NCBI GenBank assembly: GCA_964592475.1
Contig: CAZQEZ010000006.1
Span: forward strand, 1-60,460
Direction of reading: 5' to 3'
DNA from: CAZQEZ01 sp964592475
Lineage (GTDB): Bacteria > Bacteroidota > Bacteroidia > Cytophagales > Cyclobacteriaceae
DNA: 60,460 nt
Shown: positions 9,107-17,623 of the stretch, piece after piece
Layout: each line of letters opens with the position of its first letter
How positions within the stretch are numbered: the stretch's first letter is position 1
Notes under the pieces: generated by a model
What the model saw: only the letters and a program-made list of their open reading frames with translations
What the model was told of the DNA's origin: nothing
The model's database searches: none
Position numbers and translations under genes: made by a program

Positions 9107-9865
9107 ATGCAAAACAAGATACGAAATTTTTTAGATAAAATAGCTCAAGATAATAAGGTGTCTATTTTATTTGCTTGCGAATCAGGATCTAGAGCCCGGG
9201 GATTTCCCAGCAAAAATAGCGATTATGACATCCGTATTATTTATAAACATGACCTCAACTGGTATCTGAATTTACATGAGCAACCGGAAGTAATTGCACA
9301 ACTGGAGGAAGATCTGGATTTGTCAGGATGGGAATTGCGTAGAACACTGATGCTCTTGTCCAAATCAAATACAACTATTTTTGAATGGATACAATCACCA
9401 ATTATTTATAAGCAAGTTCCAAATTTTTTAGAGGGTTTGCACAAACTGGCTTACTATTTCTTTTCACCTTCCGCAGCAGTTAATTACTATCAAGAAATAG
9501 CAAATAAGTTTTTAACCAGAATTGGCGAAGCTGAATCCATTACATTAAAAGATTATTTTTATACGTTGAGGCTGGTACTGGCAGCAAATTGGATTATTTA
9601 TTATCAGGAAATACCTCCCATGCAATTAGATAATCTGCTTTCGTTACTGCCTCAAAAACTAACTCAGAATATTAATGAATTAAAACAATTGAAAGCTGAA
9701 AAGGAAGAAGAATTTACTTGTAATCCGGAACAGGACTTAACTGACTTATTATTTACCATTTACGAGGACAATAAAAAACTGTCGTTGGATTTGCCCACGG
9801 GAAAGGGGGACTTGGATCGTTTAAGTAGTTTTTTCCGTAGCATTATAAAAGATGAGGATAAATGA
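9107..9865 (+). CDS. RlaP/YcgL-type nucleotidyltransferase
   Basis: Protein of 252 residues with the DNA polymerase beta-like nucleotidyltransferase signature GSRARGFPSKNSDYDIR near residue 27, where GSR and the two Asp of DYD are the expected metal-binding part. The following LDLSGWELRRTLMLLSKSN and FEWIQSPIIY segments match my recollection of the PF10127 (RlaP) family, which has been linked to RNA repair. No RNA ligase gene is adjacent, so that role stays unproven. The gene is followed by a hairpin shared with hppA. Confidence 0.85.
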   Translation: MQNKIRNFLDKIAQDNKVSILFACESGSRARGFPSKNSDYDIRIIYKHDLNWYLNLHEQPEVIAQLEEDLDLSGWELRRTLMLLSKSNTTIFEWIQSPIIYKQVPNFLEGLHKLAYYFFSPSAAVNYYQEIANKFLTRIGEAESITLKDYFYTLRLVLAANWIIYYQEIPPMQLDNLLSLLPQKLTQNINELKQLKAEKEEEFTCNPEQDLTDLLFTIYEDNKKLSLDLPTGKGDLDRLSSFFRSIIKDEDK

Positions 9866-9897
9866 AATAGGTTGCCACATGTGGTAACCTATTTCAT
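9862..9897. terminator. Palindromic terminator between convergent genes
   Basis: Near-perfect 36-bp palindrome centred on CCACATGTGG. The outer arms ATGAAATAGGTT and AACCTATTTCAT pair fully, with one G-T position. It overlaps the last codon of the nucleotidyltransferase gene and sits just past the convergent pyrophosphatase gene, consistent with a bidirectional terminator. It lacks a long T run. Confidence 0.6.
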
Positions 9898-9903
9898 AAA
9901 TGA

Positions 9904-12108
9904 TCATAGTAGGCTAAAGGCAACAGTTACACCTGCCATTACTATGGTAACCATGCTCATTAGTTTGATAAGGATGTTTAAACTAGGCCCGGAAGTGTCT
10001 TTAAAAGGATCACCAACAGTATCGCCAATCACAGCAGCTTTATGAGCTTCTGAGCCTTTACCACCTTTATGACCTGTTTCAATATATTTTTTTGCATTAT
10101 CCCAGGCTCCGCCAGAGTTTGCCATAAACACGGCCAATACAAATCCGGCTCCTAAGCCACCTACCAATAATCCTACTGCACCACTAACACCAAATATTAA
10201 ACCAACTGCAATAGGTACCAATATAGCCAATAAGGAGGGTAATACCATTTCTGCCTGTGCGCCTTTGGTTGAAATTTCCACACAGCGAGCATAGTCTGGC
10301 TCGGCTTTTCCTTCCATAATGCCAGCGATAGTTTTAAATTGGCGGCGCACTTCATCTACCATTTTGGCGGCAGCACGACCAACGGCATTCATGGTAAGGC
10401 CGCAGAATAAAAATGCCATCATAGAGCCTATAAAAATGCCAACGAGCACTTTCGGATTCATCAGGTGTACTTCAAAGTAGTACATAAATTCACTTATGTG
10501 TAGATTATTAAGTTCTTCCCGCGTAAAAATTTCAGCACCGTTGGGGAATACATAACTTTCAGCACTTTGCATAAGCCGATCAATACCAATTTTGAGTTCT
10601 TCAATGTAAGAAGCTAGTAAAGCCAAGGCAGTTAAGGCAGCAGAACCTATAGCAAAACCTTTACCAGTGGCCGCGGTTGTATTTCCTAAACTGTCCAGTG
10701 CATCTGTTCTTTTTCGTACTTCTGGTCCTAGTTCACTCATTTCAGCATTTCCTCCTGCATTGTCAGCTATTGGACCGTAAGCATCAGTAGCCAGGGTTAT
10801 ACCTAATGTTGAAAGCATACCTACCGCGGCGATACCAATTCCATAAAGACCCATACCCATATTATTTAAGTCACCTCCCGCGGCAAATATGTAGGCCAGG
10901 ATAATACCTGTAACTACTGCTAATACAGGCACTACCGTAGATATCATGCCATAACCTAAGCCGGAAATAATAACAGTGGCAGGACCGGTTTCAGCGCTAT
11001 CGGCAATCTTCTGGGTAGGTTTGTATTCTTCTGAAGTAAAATATTCAGTTGCCCGACCAATTATTATTCCAACAATTAATCCTGTAACAATAGCTCCCCA
11101 AATTCCTACCCAGTTTTCTAATTCAAAGAAATAAAGCAGTATAAAAGAGCCGACTACAATTAAAACTGAACTAACATTAACACCACGTCCTAATGAACCT
11201 AACAGCTGCTTTTGAGTAGCGCCTTCTTTGGTACGTACCATGTATATTCCAATAATAGACAGTACAATGCCAATAGAAGCTATAAGCATAGGTGCCATAA
11301 CTGCTTTGATTTGCATCTCACTGTTGTTGAGAAATGCTGCAGCACCTAACGCCGCAGTTGCCAGTATCGATCCTGCATAAGATTCGTATAGGTCTGCACC
11401 CATACCAGCTACATCGCCCACGTTATCACCCACATTATCGGCAATAGTTGCCGGATTGCGAGGATCATCTTCCGGAATACCGGCTTCTACTTTACCTACC
11501 AGGTCGGCTCCCACATCAGCAGCCTTAGTAAATATACCACCACCCACACGAGCAAAAAGGGCTTGAGCTGAAGCTCCCATGCCGAATGTAAGCATGGTAG
11601 TAGTTATGATCATCATGTTGTGCGTGTCAGTAATGGGATAAAAGATGTCAAGTACATAAAACCATACAGAAATATCGAGTAATGCAAGCCCTACTACTAC
11701 CAGACCCATTACTGCACCGCTTCTAAAAGCTACTTTCAATCCCTTGTCAAGCGATTTACGGGCAGCATTAGCAGTTCGGGCGGATGCCATTGTAGCAGTT
11801 TTCATACCAAAAAAGCCGGCCAGACCCGAGAAAAAACCTCCGGTAATGAAAGCAAATGGAACCCAGGGGTTTTGTAATTGAAAGCCATAAGCCAATATTG
11901 CAAAAATGATGAATAAAATGATGAAAAATACAAGTACAATTTTGTATTGTTGCCATAGGTATGCCATTGCGCCTGTTGAAACGTGCTTGGCTATTTTTTT
12001 CATCATATCAGTACCTTCTTCTTCTTTTTTTACAGCAGTGTAAAAGTACAAGGCAAAAGCTAGCGCCAGAATGGCTGTTATAGGAATTATCCAAAATATA
12101 CCGATCAT
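9904..12108 (-). CDS. hppA: Membrane-bound ion-translocating pyrophosphatase, K+-dependent type
   Basis: Inner-membrane pump coupling PPi hydrolysis to H+ or Na+ export. It has 734 residues and about 16 predicted transmembrane helices. The catalytic motif DVGADLVGKVE near residue 200 and the downstream DNVGDNVGDVAGMGAD are intact, as is the C-terminal GDTVGDPFKDTSGPS. In the helix-12 determinant, A479 and G482 (NTTAATGKGF) replace the Lys/Thr pair of K+-independent enzymes, so a K+-dependent, possibly Na+-pumping enzyme is inferred. It is followed by a convergent terminator and lies 37 bp after the unknown gene at 12146. Confidence 0.97.
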   Translation of the reverse strand: MIGIFWIIPITAILALAFALYFYTAVKKEEEGTDMMKKIAKHVSTGAMAYLWQQYKIVLVFFIILFIIFAILAYGFQLQNPWVPFAFITGGFFSGLAGFFGMKTATMASARTANAARKSLDKGLKVAFRSGAVMGLVVVGLALLDISVWFYVLDIFYPITDTHNMMIITTTMLTFGMGASAQALFARVGGGIFTKAADVGADLVGKVEAGIPEDDPRNPATIADNVGDNVGDVAGMGADLYESYAGSILATAALGAAAFLNNSEMQIKAVMAPMLIASIGIVLSIIGIYMVRTKEGATQKQLLGSLGRGVNVSSVLIVVGSFILLYFFELENWVGIWGAIVTGLIVGIIIGRATEYFTSEEYKPTQKIADSAETGPATVIISGLGYGMISTVVPVLAVVTGIILAYIFAAGGDLNNMGMGLYGIGIAAVGMLSTLGITLATDAYGPIADNAGGNAEMSELGPEVRKRTDALDSLGNTTAATGKGFAIGSAALTALALLASYIEELKIGIDRLMQSAESYVFPNGAEIFTREELNNLHISEFMYYFEVHLMNPKVLVGIFIGSMMAFLFCGLTMNAVGRAAAKMVDEVRRQFKTIAGIMEGKAEPDYARCVEISTKGAQAEMVLPSLLAILVPIAVGLIFGVSGAVGLLVGGLGAGFVLAVFMANSGGAWDNAKKYIETGHKGGKGSEAHKAAVIGDTVGDPFKDTSGPSLNILIKLMSMVTIVMAGVTVAFSLL

Positions 12109-12145
12109 AATTGTTATCTTTTTAAGTAAAGTTTTTTATTAAAAT

Positions 12146-12919
12146 TTAGAAACCAAGAAGCTGAGCAGAGCGCCACCAAGTATAATGCTTTTCTTCCAAC
12201 TCTTCTTTGCTAGGGAAAGGATAAAATAGCATGGTTTTCTGATCGCCAACAAAGAAGCCATTATTGGTAGTGCGGTACAAAAACTCACCCTTCATAAATC
12301 GAATCACAGTTTTGGTAAGCTTGTTTTCTTTATTGTGTATGTCGATAAGGCAATCGCGCAAGTGAGGTATATTGGCGTAAGGCAGGTTATTTGCTAAACC
12401 GCCCACCGGATCATTGGCAAGATCACCCAACAGTAAATCAGCAAAGAGCAACCTGGGAACTGCCACATGGTGAGAAGTATCCGTAACTCGGGCCATAAAA
12501 TCTGTGGGTCCCAAATTGCTGGCTACACGTACTGTTACAGGGCACAATTCCTGGTAAAGGTGTAATAAGTTGTTAGAATAAGGAGTATATTCAGCTTGTT
12601 CTAAACTTAAAACCCTTCCATCGTCGGTAGTAAGGTATAAGTTTTTTAGCGCCTGCAAAGGAATTGTTTCCAGTACCCTGTATATTGAAAGGTAAACTGA
12701 GCGCTTTGGAGAGCCATTTTTATGAGGCACACATCGCCTTTCGATATATTCATGTGGCACATAGTCTCCAGCTTTTTCAATATCTACTTCAAAGAAAATG
12801 GCTTGACCGCGAGTACGTTTTTTAGTACCCACAGCTTGATAATTGCCAAATTCTGCCGGTGGTAGCATTGATGAAATTAGCGCTTCCGGAGTCATCGATA
12901 AATACAAGTAACGTTCCAT
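12146..12919 (-). CDS. Hypothetical protein upstream of hppA
   Basis: Soluble 257-residue protein that I do not recognise. No signal peptide or membrane segment is seen. Notable stretches are SMLPPAEFGNYQAVG near residue 16, the His/Cys-containing YIERRCVPHKN near residue 58, and a Trp-rich C terminus (HYTWWRSAQLLGF). It is transcribed in the same direction as hppA with a 37-bp gap, so the two may share a transcript. Upstream lies a 508-bp AT-rich region with a 20-bp palindrome. Its codon pattern and length support a real gene, but no function can be given. Confidence 0.75.
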   Translation of the reverse strand: MERYLYLSMTPEALISSMLPPAEFGNYQAVGTKKRTRGQAIFFEVDIEKAGDYVPHEYIERRCVPHKNGSPKRSVYLSIYRVLETIPLQALKNLYLTTDDGRVLSLEQAEYTPYSNNLLHLYQELCPVTVRVASNLGPTDFMARVTDTSHHVAVPRLLFADLLLGDLANDPVGGLANNLPYANIPHLRDCLIDIHNKENKLTKTVIRFMKGEFLYRTTNNGFFVGDQKTMLFYPFPSKEELEEKHYTWWRSAQLLGF

Positions 12920-13427
12920 AATCGGGCTTGTTTAGTTTAATGATTTAATAGACTTTTTTTTATTACGCCTATTAGAAGTGATTTTCTTTTAAATAATTAA
13001 ATGATTAATCATTTAAAATAGCTTAAGAAAATATAGAAATAAGCCTTTAAAAATCCATTACAAATGTATGGAAGTAAGTAAATTATGCAAATAATATTGA
13101 ATAATATTTTTTAATAAATAATGTACTCTGAAAATCAATAATATGGTATAAAAATTTTTAAAATTTCAATTATAGCGCAAGGAATTCAAAATGGCTACGC
13201 TGTTAATATTTATCAAAAAATTAATGATTGTATATGTTTTCTGTTAAATATTAAATTATTTGCTTAATTTATATAAATTTTAAAACGAAAAAAATTCATT
13301 AGCTAATGAAAAACAGTTTTATTTTGATTAATATTTTTTACATAATTGTTTGCCAGCTTATAGATATGTAATATTATCATTAATTTTTAATTTTAAATAA
13401 ATTAAATATCCGGCATCTTTACAAAAA
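12920..13427. other. 508-bp AT-rich divergent intergenic region
   Basis: No convincing reading frame on either strand. It is visibly more AT-rich than its surroundings and separates the leftward gene at 12146 from the rightward CAP-domain gene. The one clear structured element is a 20-bp perfect palindrome at 12997-13016. The sequence is otherwise low in complexity, with many A and T runs. Confidence 0.6.
12997..13016. promoter_or_regulatory. 20-bp perfect palindrome, candidate operator
   Basis: TTAAATGATTAATCATTTAA is its own reverse complement over all 20 bases. It lies 78 bp upstream of the leftward gene start and about 410 bp upstream of the rightward lipoprotein. A dimeric repressor or activator site is the natural reading, but no binding protein is identified. 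In AT-rich DNA shorter palindromes are common, while 20 bp is less expected. Confidence 0.35.
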
Positions 13428-13883
13428 ATGAATTTGATGAAGAAGCTGATTATTTTGATTATTATTTTACAAATTTCGAGCTGCGGCAATGACGAAAGAA
13501 TATATTCGCTGGCCATGGAAGACGAAGTATTGGAACTTGTAAACCTTCATAGAAACAGCCTTGGATTAAAAAGCCTTAAGATGAACCAGGTAATATTAGA
13601 AGAAGCAAGGTTGCATAGTTATAATATGGCTAAAGGCACTACTGCTTTCGGTCATGATGGCTTTGGAGATAGGGTGAAGCGAATAAAACAGCACATAGGT
13701 GGAGGAGGGGGTAGCGAAAATGTAGCCCTGGGATATCATTCGGCTCAAAGTGTAGTAAATGGTTGGATAGGAAGTAGCAGCCATAAAAAAAATATGGAAG
13801 GGAATCATGATATTACTGGTATCGGAATTTGTAGACTGAACAACGGAAGAATTTATTATACTCAGATTTTTATGAAAGAGTAG
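13428..13883 (+). CDS. CAP-domain (SCP/PR-1) lipoprotein
   Basis: Predicted lipoprotein of 151 residues. The N terminus is a signal peptide ending at a lipobox-like SSC (Cys near residue 19). An alternative start at the fourth residue (MKKLIIL) is equally plausible. The rest is a compact CAP domain: LVNLHRNSLGLKSLK, the His of FGHDGF, GSENVALGY, and the C-terminal SHKKNMEGN and IYYTQIFM segments. Bacterial CAP proteins are secreted and of largely unknown biochemical role. The next gene starts 2 bp after its stop, so they form a two-gene unit. Confidence 0.9.
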   Translation: MNLMKKLIILIIILQISSCGNDERIYSLAMEDEVLELVNLHRNSLGLKSLKMNQVILEEARLHSYNMAKGTTAFGHDGFGDRVKRIKQHIGGGGGSENVALGYHSAQSVVNGWIGSSSHKKNMEGNHDITGIGICRLNNGRIYYTQIFMKE

Positions 13884-13885
13884 CT

Positions 13886-14395
13886 ATGAAAAAAATATAC
13901 ATTACTTGCATAATTATTTTGCTAACTAATGGATTTGTTAAAGCCCAGCATATAGGAGGAGGATTGAACATCGGTACTGAAAGTTTAATAGGTTTCAATA
14001 TCAAATATATACATTCATTGCAAGAAGACTTTTCGTTTAACTTTGATGCAATAATATTTTTGCCACATACCACGAGTAGCGCCTTTGTAGATCATGTTGT
14101 AAATCGCTTTGAAGTCAACGGCAATTATCAGTATAATTTAAGTTTATTTGGATTCAAGATTTATCCCTATACAGGAATTAACATTTCTCAAATATCCACC
14201 GAAAGAAATCTTATAACTACCTCCGATGACAGGTTAAACACCAGTGAATCCGAATTTGAAATAGGTATCAATTTGGGTGTAGGAGCAGTAATTCCCGTTC
14301 AGCAAAAGCTTGACATCTTTGCTGAAGCTAGATATACCTTTCATGATTTTGACCAGTTGCTTTTAAAGGGTGGGGTTTTGCTTGATCTGAAATAA
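13886..14395 (+). CDS. Outer-membrane beta-barrel protein
   Basis: Predicted outer-membrane protein of 169 residues. A signal peptide (residues 1-20, ending VKAQ) is followed by alternating hydrophobic/polar strands typical of a small eight-stranded barrel: GGGLNIGTESLIGFNIKY, NGNYQYNLSLFGFKIYPY, and a final strand ending in FEARYTFHDF-like residues. It begins 2 bp after the CAP lipoprotein stop, suggesting coupled expression and possibly a joint envelope role. No enzymatic motif is seen. Confidence 0.8.
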   Translation: MKKIYITCIIILLTNGFVKAQHIGGGLNIGTESLIGFNIKYIHSLQEDFSFNFDAIIFLPHTTSSAFVDHVVNRFEVNGNYQYNLSLFGFKIYPYTGINISQISTERNLITTSDDRLNTSESEFEIGINLGVGAVIPVQQKLDIFAEARYTFHDFDQLLLKGGVLLDLK

Positions 14396-14536
14396 AAGTA
14401 ACAAACTGTGGAAATGCACAAAACCCTGATTTTAAATATTATATAGTTAACATTAACCTTTCAAAAATAAAAACCGATTAAAATACCTCTGTATATTAAA
14501 AAAAGCTTAGTTTAGTGGTGAAAAATTTTATTACTT

Positions 14537-15433
14537 ATGCCTACTACTACAACTTTAGTGCTTATTGGTGCATTATTCTTATTCTTACTCTTTATATTGT
14601 ATCTTTTTCCACTTAATCTATGGATCACAGCGCAGTTTTCAGGGGTTAGAATTAATTTAATGGATTTGGTATTTATGCGATTCAGAAAAGTACCGCCTAA
14701 GCTTATTGTCAGGTCACTTATTTTAGCTGTTAAAGCTGGATTACAGGAAGTGAATAGCGAGAAACTTGAAATGCATTACCTGGCCAACGGCAATTTAAAA
14801 AATGTAATTAAGGCCTTAATTGTTGCAGACAAGGCAAATCTTAACATGAGCTTTAAACAGGCTACTGCCATTGATCTGGCCGGAAGAGATGTGCTCAAGG
14901 CAGTGCAAATTTCGGTTACCCCTTACATTATCATAGTGCCTGCCATTACAGCAGTGGCAGTGGACGGTATACAGCTAATAGCTGAAGCAAAAGTAACTGT
15001 ACGTACTAACATTCAGCGCTTGGTAGGTGGGGCAGGAGAAGAAACTATTCAAGCCAGGGTAGGGCAAGGGATAATTTCTCGCATTGGTACAACTTCAAGC
15101 TATTTGCACGTGCTAGAAAAACCCGATGATATTTCTCGCAGTGTGCTTGAAAATGGACTTGATGCCGGTACAGCATATGAAATTTTATCCATAGATATCT
15201 CCGATATCAATGTTGGAAAAAATATAGGAGCTACTTTACAGATAGATCAGGCCAAAGCCGATTTGCGTATTGCTGAAGCAAAAGCAGAAAAAAGAAGGGC
15301 GATGGCTGTTGCTCTTGAACAAGAGATGATGGCCAATATAGAAAAAGCTAAAGCAGAACTTATACAGGCTGAGGCAGCCATACCAGTAGCTATATCCGAC
15401 GCTTTCCGTAATGGGCAGCTTTATAAGGGGTAA
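14537..15433 (+). CDS. floA: Flotillin-like protein FloA, shortened C terminus
   Basis: Membrane-organising protein of the UPF0365/FloA family that marks lipid-raft-like microdomains. One N-terminal transmembrane helix (about residues 5-28) is followed by the family core: GVRINLMDLVFMRFRKVP, AIDLAGRDVLKAVQ near residue 115, VGGAGEETIQARVGQGI near residue 163, and the DIGKNIGA-like VGKNIGATLQ near residue 234. The Ala/Glu-rich coiled coil follows. The protein ends at 298 residues, about 30 fewer than B. subtilis FloA (331), losing the usual VMDYY...DTDMR tail. No frameshift that would restore it was seen downstream. Confidence 0.92.
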   Translation: MPTTTTLVLIGALFLFLLFILYLFPLNLWITAQFSGVRINLMDLVFMRFRKVPPKLIVRSLILAVKAGLQEVNSEKLEMHYLANGNLKNVIKALIVADKANLNMSFKQATAIDLAGRDVLKAVQISVTPYIIIVPAITAVAVDGIQLIAEAKVTVRTNIQRLVGGAGEETIQARVGQGIISRIGTTSSYLHVLEKPDDISRSVLENGLDAGTAYEILSIDISDINVGKNIGATLQIDQAKADLRIAEAKAEKRRAMAVALEQEMMANIEKAKAELIQAEAAIPVAISDAFRNGQLYKG

Positions 15434-15530
15434 TATACTATCAAAAAACAACTGCTAATTAGAATAAGTTTTTATCTGGCAACTTGATTTCATAGGTTTG
15501 CTATTATTTTATGACATTTAAGCCATTAGT

Positions 15531-16988
15531 ATGTCCGAGTATTATAGCTTATTATCCTTTTTTCCAATATTTTCCTTATTAATCATTAGTATAATCAGAG
15601 GGGTAAAAGCCGGTATTTATGTAGGCTTAATCATTTCTATTATTCTGTTTTTTTTAAGTGGTAGCGAGTTACTCACTTTTTTAGCAGCAGTTTTTAGTGC
15701 CTTTGTTGGCACTCTCAATATTTTGATGATCATATTTGGCGCGGTATTACTTTACCATGTAATGGAGCAAAAAGGCTACATTGAGCAAATAAAAGATTCT
15801 CTGAGTAATATTCATCCGAGTAAAAATTTCCGTTTCTTTTTTCTGGCAATATTTCTCACTGCTTTTTTTGAAAGTGTGGCAGGATTTGGTACACCTGGAG
15901 CAATAGTGCCGCTTTTATTAATTTCCATGGGCTATCCAGCAGTGCTTTCTATAGCTGTAGTATTACTCATTGATGGCTTTTTCGCTATTTCAGGTGCAGT
16001 GGGCACACCTGTAATCGCTGGATTAGAGCTTCCGCTACAATTAAATCTGCAATCGGTTAGTAATATTTATTTGTATTCTTCCATAGCTATTTTATTTTGT
16101 GGGGTTTTGGTTATGGCTTTTATTTATCATTATATCAAAGTTGACAGCAATTACAAAATTGGTGGTTACGGTTGGGTTCTGTATTTTACCATTTTTATTC
16201 CCTTTACTATTGCCTCATATTTTATGTTGGAGCTTACTGGTATCATTGCTGCACTATTTATGGCAATATTTTCTTATTTTTTCTTATTTAAAAATAAACA
16301 GTTTAATTGGCGTCCTTGGCTACCTTATTTAATATTGGTAATGATTTTACTTATTCCCAAAATCTTTCCCTGGTTCGCAGAATTTCTTGGTTACAAAATT
16401 TCCTTTGCTGAAGTATTAGGTACCAATGTTAATGCATCGCTACAACCATTTAGATCTCCATTGATACCGTTTGTTATTTCAGCTTTATTTGCTTTGTATT
16501 TGGTGAAGAATTATCAAATTAACTTGCAGCCCGTGGTCAGCAAAACATTTGCAGTATTTCTGGTGCTGTTTCCCTCTTTGGCCATTACTCAATTGATGAT
16601 GAATAGTGGAGGAGAAAATTTACCGAGCATGATCGTTGCTATAGCTTCAGTATTCGTTTCAGCAGGAGATGCTTATCCATTATTTAGCCCGTTTATAGGC
16701 GTGATTGGCAGTTTTATCACCGGTAGTACTACTGTTTCTAATATTATATTCGGACCCGTGCAGTACAATGCAGCCATTAGCCTAAATTTTTCACCCGAAA
16801 TAATATTAGGTCTGCAATTGGCTGGTGCCTCTTTAGGAAACGCTGTATGTTTGTTTAATATAATAGCCGCGGCAGCAGTGGCAGGTATTGAAGATTACAA
16901 TGCTATTTTGAAAATGAATATACTCCCGGTTATTGCAGGTTCATTGGTAGTTGCTTTAGTAGGATATATTTTGATGTATATAATTTAA
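15531..16988 (+). CDS. L-lactate permease family transporter
   Basis: Inner-membrane carrier of 485 residues with about 12-14 predicted transmembrane helices. Family features are FFESVAGFGTPGAIVPLLL near residue 113, DGFFAISGAVGTPVIAG near residue 150, and a matching second-half SFITGSTTVSNIIFG near residue 397. The LctP family takes up L-lactate, D-lactate and glycolate with H+. The exact substrate cannot be read from the sequence, and no lactate dehydrogenase gene is adjacent. It shares a convergent terminator with the cold-shock gene. Confidence 0.92.
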   Translation: MSEYYSLLSFFPIFSLLIISIIRGVKAGIYVGLIISIILFFLSGSELLTFLAAVFSAFVGTLNILMIIFGAVLLYHVMEQKGYIEQIKDSLSNIHPSKNFRFFFLAIFLTAFFESVAGFGTPGAIVPLLLISMGYPAVLSIAVVLLIDGFFAISGAVGTPVIAGLELPLQLNLQSVSNIYLYSSIAILFCGVLVMAFIYHYIKVDSNYKIGGYGWVLYFTIFIPFTIASYFMLELTGIIAALFMAIFSYFFLFKNKQFNWRPWLPYLILVMILLIPKIFPWFAEFLGYKISFAEVLGTNVNASLQPFRSPLIPFVISALFALYLVKNYQINLQPVVSKTFAVFLVLFPSLAITQLMMNSGGENLPSMIVAIASVFVSAGDAYPLFSPFIGVIGSFITGSTTVSNIIFGPVQYNAAISLNFSPEIILGLQLAGASLGNAVCLFNIIAAAAVAGIEDYNAILKMNILPVIAGSLVVALVGYILMYII

Positions 16989-17035
16989 AAGTTTATTAAA
17001 TGCTTTTATTTTCGAAAAATAAGGGTACAAAAAAA

Positions 17036-17057
17036 AGGCCATCTTTTAAGATGGCCT
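17036..17057. terminator. Convergent terminator of permease and csp genes
   Basis: Stem AGGCCATC / GATGGCCT, extended by TT/AA pairs towards the loop. On the minus strand it is followed by eight T, making a strong terminator for the cold-shock gene. It also lies 48 bp after the permease stop on the plus strand. Confidence 0.85.
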
Positions 17058-17087
17058 GCAAGAATATATAATTAGTTTCTTAAATTC

Positions 17088-17279
17088 TTAATCAATTAAT
17101 TCTACATTCACGGCATTCATGCCTTTTCTGCCCCTTTCCAGGTCATACTTTACACGATCGTTTTCACGAATTTCGTCAATAAGACCAGAAGAGTGTACAA
17201 AAACATCTTCACTAGAGTCAGACGGTTTAATAAAACCAAAACCTTTTGTGTTGTTGAAAAACTTTACAGTTCCTTCCAT
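17088..17279 (-). CDS. Cold-shock domain protein (CspA family)
   Basis: Single cold-shock domain of 63 residues that binds single-stranded nucleic acid. RNP-1 is GFGFIKP (residues about 13-19) and RNP-2 is DVFVHSS (about 25-31). GTVKFFN at the N terminus is standard. The gene ends in a strong terminator and has a long upstream region with a hairpin just before the ATG, typical of csp mRNAs with regulatory leaders. Without expression data it may be constitutive or cold-induced. Confidence 0.97.
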   Translation of the reverse strand: MEGTVKFFNNTKGFGFIKPSDSSEDVFVHSSGLIDEIRENDRVKYDLERGRKGMNAVNVELID

Positions 17280-17315
17280 TTTTTAATAATTAAATTTTAA
17301 TAATAATGATAACAT

Positions 17316-17334
17316 GAAGAAGCTTTCCTTCTTC
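17316..17334 (-). promoter_or_regulatory. Hairpin in the csp mRNA leader
   Basis: GAAGAAG (17316-17322) and CTTCTTC (17328-17334) form a 7-bp stem with a 5-nt loop, about 37 bp upstream of the cold-shock gene ATG and inside its likely leader. Structured leaders control csp translation in other bacteria. That role here is inference. Confidence 0.4.
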
Positions 17335-17535
17335 GGGCTGCATTAGTAATTACCGGGAAAATCCTTGAGATAATTAATTAAGGTGGTGATGCAACTAATA
17401 CTAAAATAAAAATTCTAACAGGGTTGAATACACTTTCACTTATAATGCATCGTAAAGTTAAAACTATTTTTTGAAAATTACTTTGTTAACGAAGTTTTTT
17501 TTGAAAAAAAAATCAGGATAAGAATAATGTGAATA

Positions 17536-17564
17536 TTGATGAAATTAATAAAGTGGTATATTTG
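17536..17564 (+). promoter_or_regulatory. Bacteroidota-type promoter of the DinB-like gene
   Basis: TTG at 17536-17538 and TATATTTG at 17557-17564 with an 18-bp spacer match the phylum consensus (-33 TTTG/TTG, -7 TAnnTTTG). The -7 element lies 60 bp before the ATG at 17624. Confidence 0.6.
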
Positions 17565-17623
17565 CCAAAACACTGGAATACTTATATTTTTATGCACCTT
17601 GATTTTATCTTTAATATAACCTC

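Larger units (their letters stand above)
17280..17623. other. 344-bp divergent intergenic region, csp leader and dinB-like promoter
   Basis: This holds the upstream region of the leftward cold-shock gene and the promoter of the rightward DinB-like gene. No coding frame is supported. The right half is rich in A and T runs, and a small hairpin sits next to the csp start. Confidence 0.6.

Noticed and set aside
15236..15451. Short minus-strand frame over the floA end
   Set aside because: Antisense to a conserved gene and without any family pattern.
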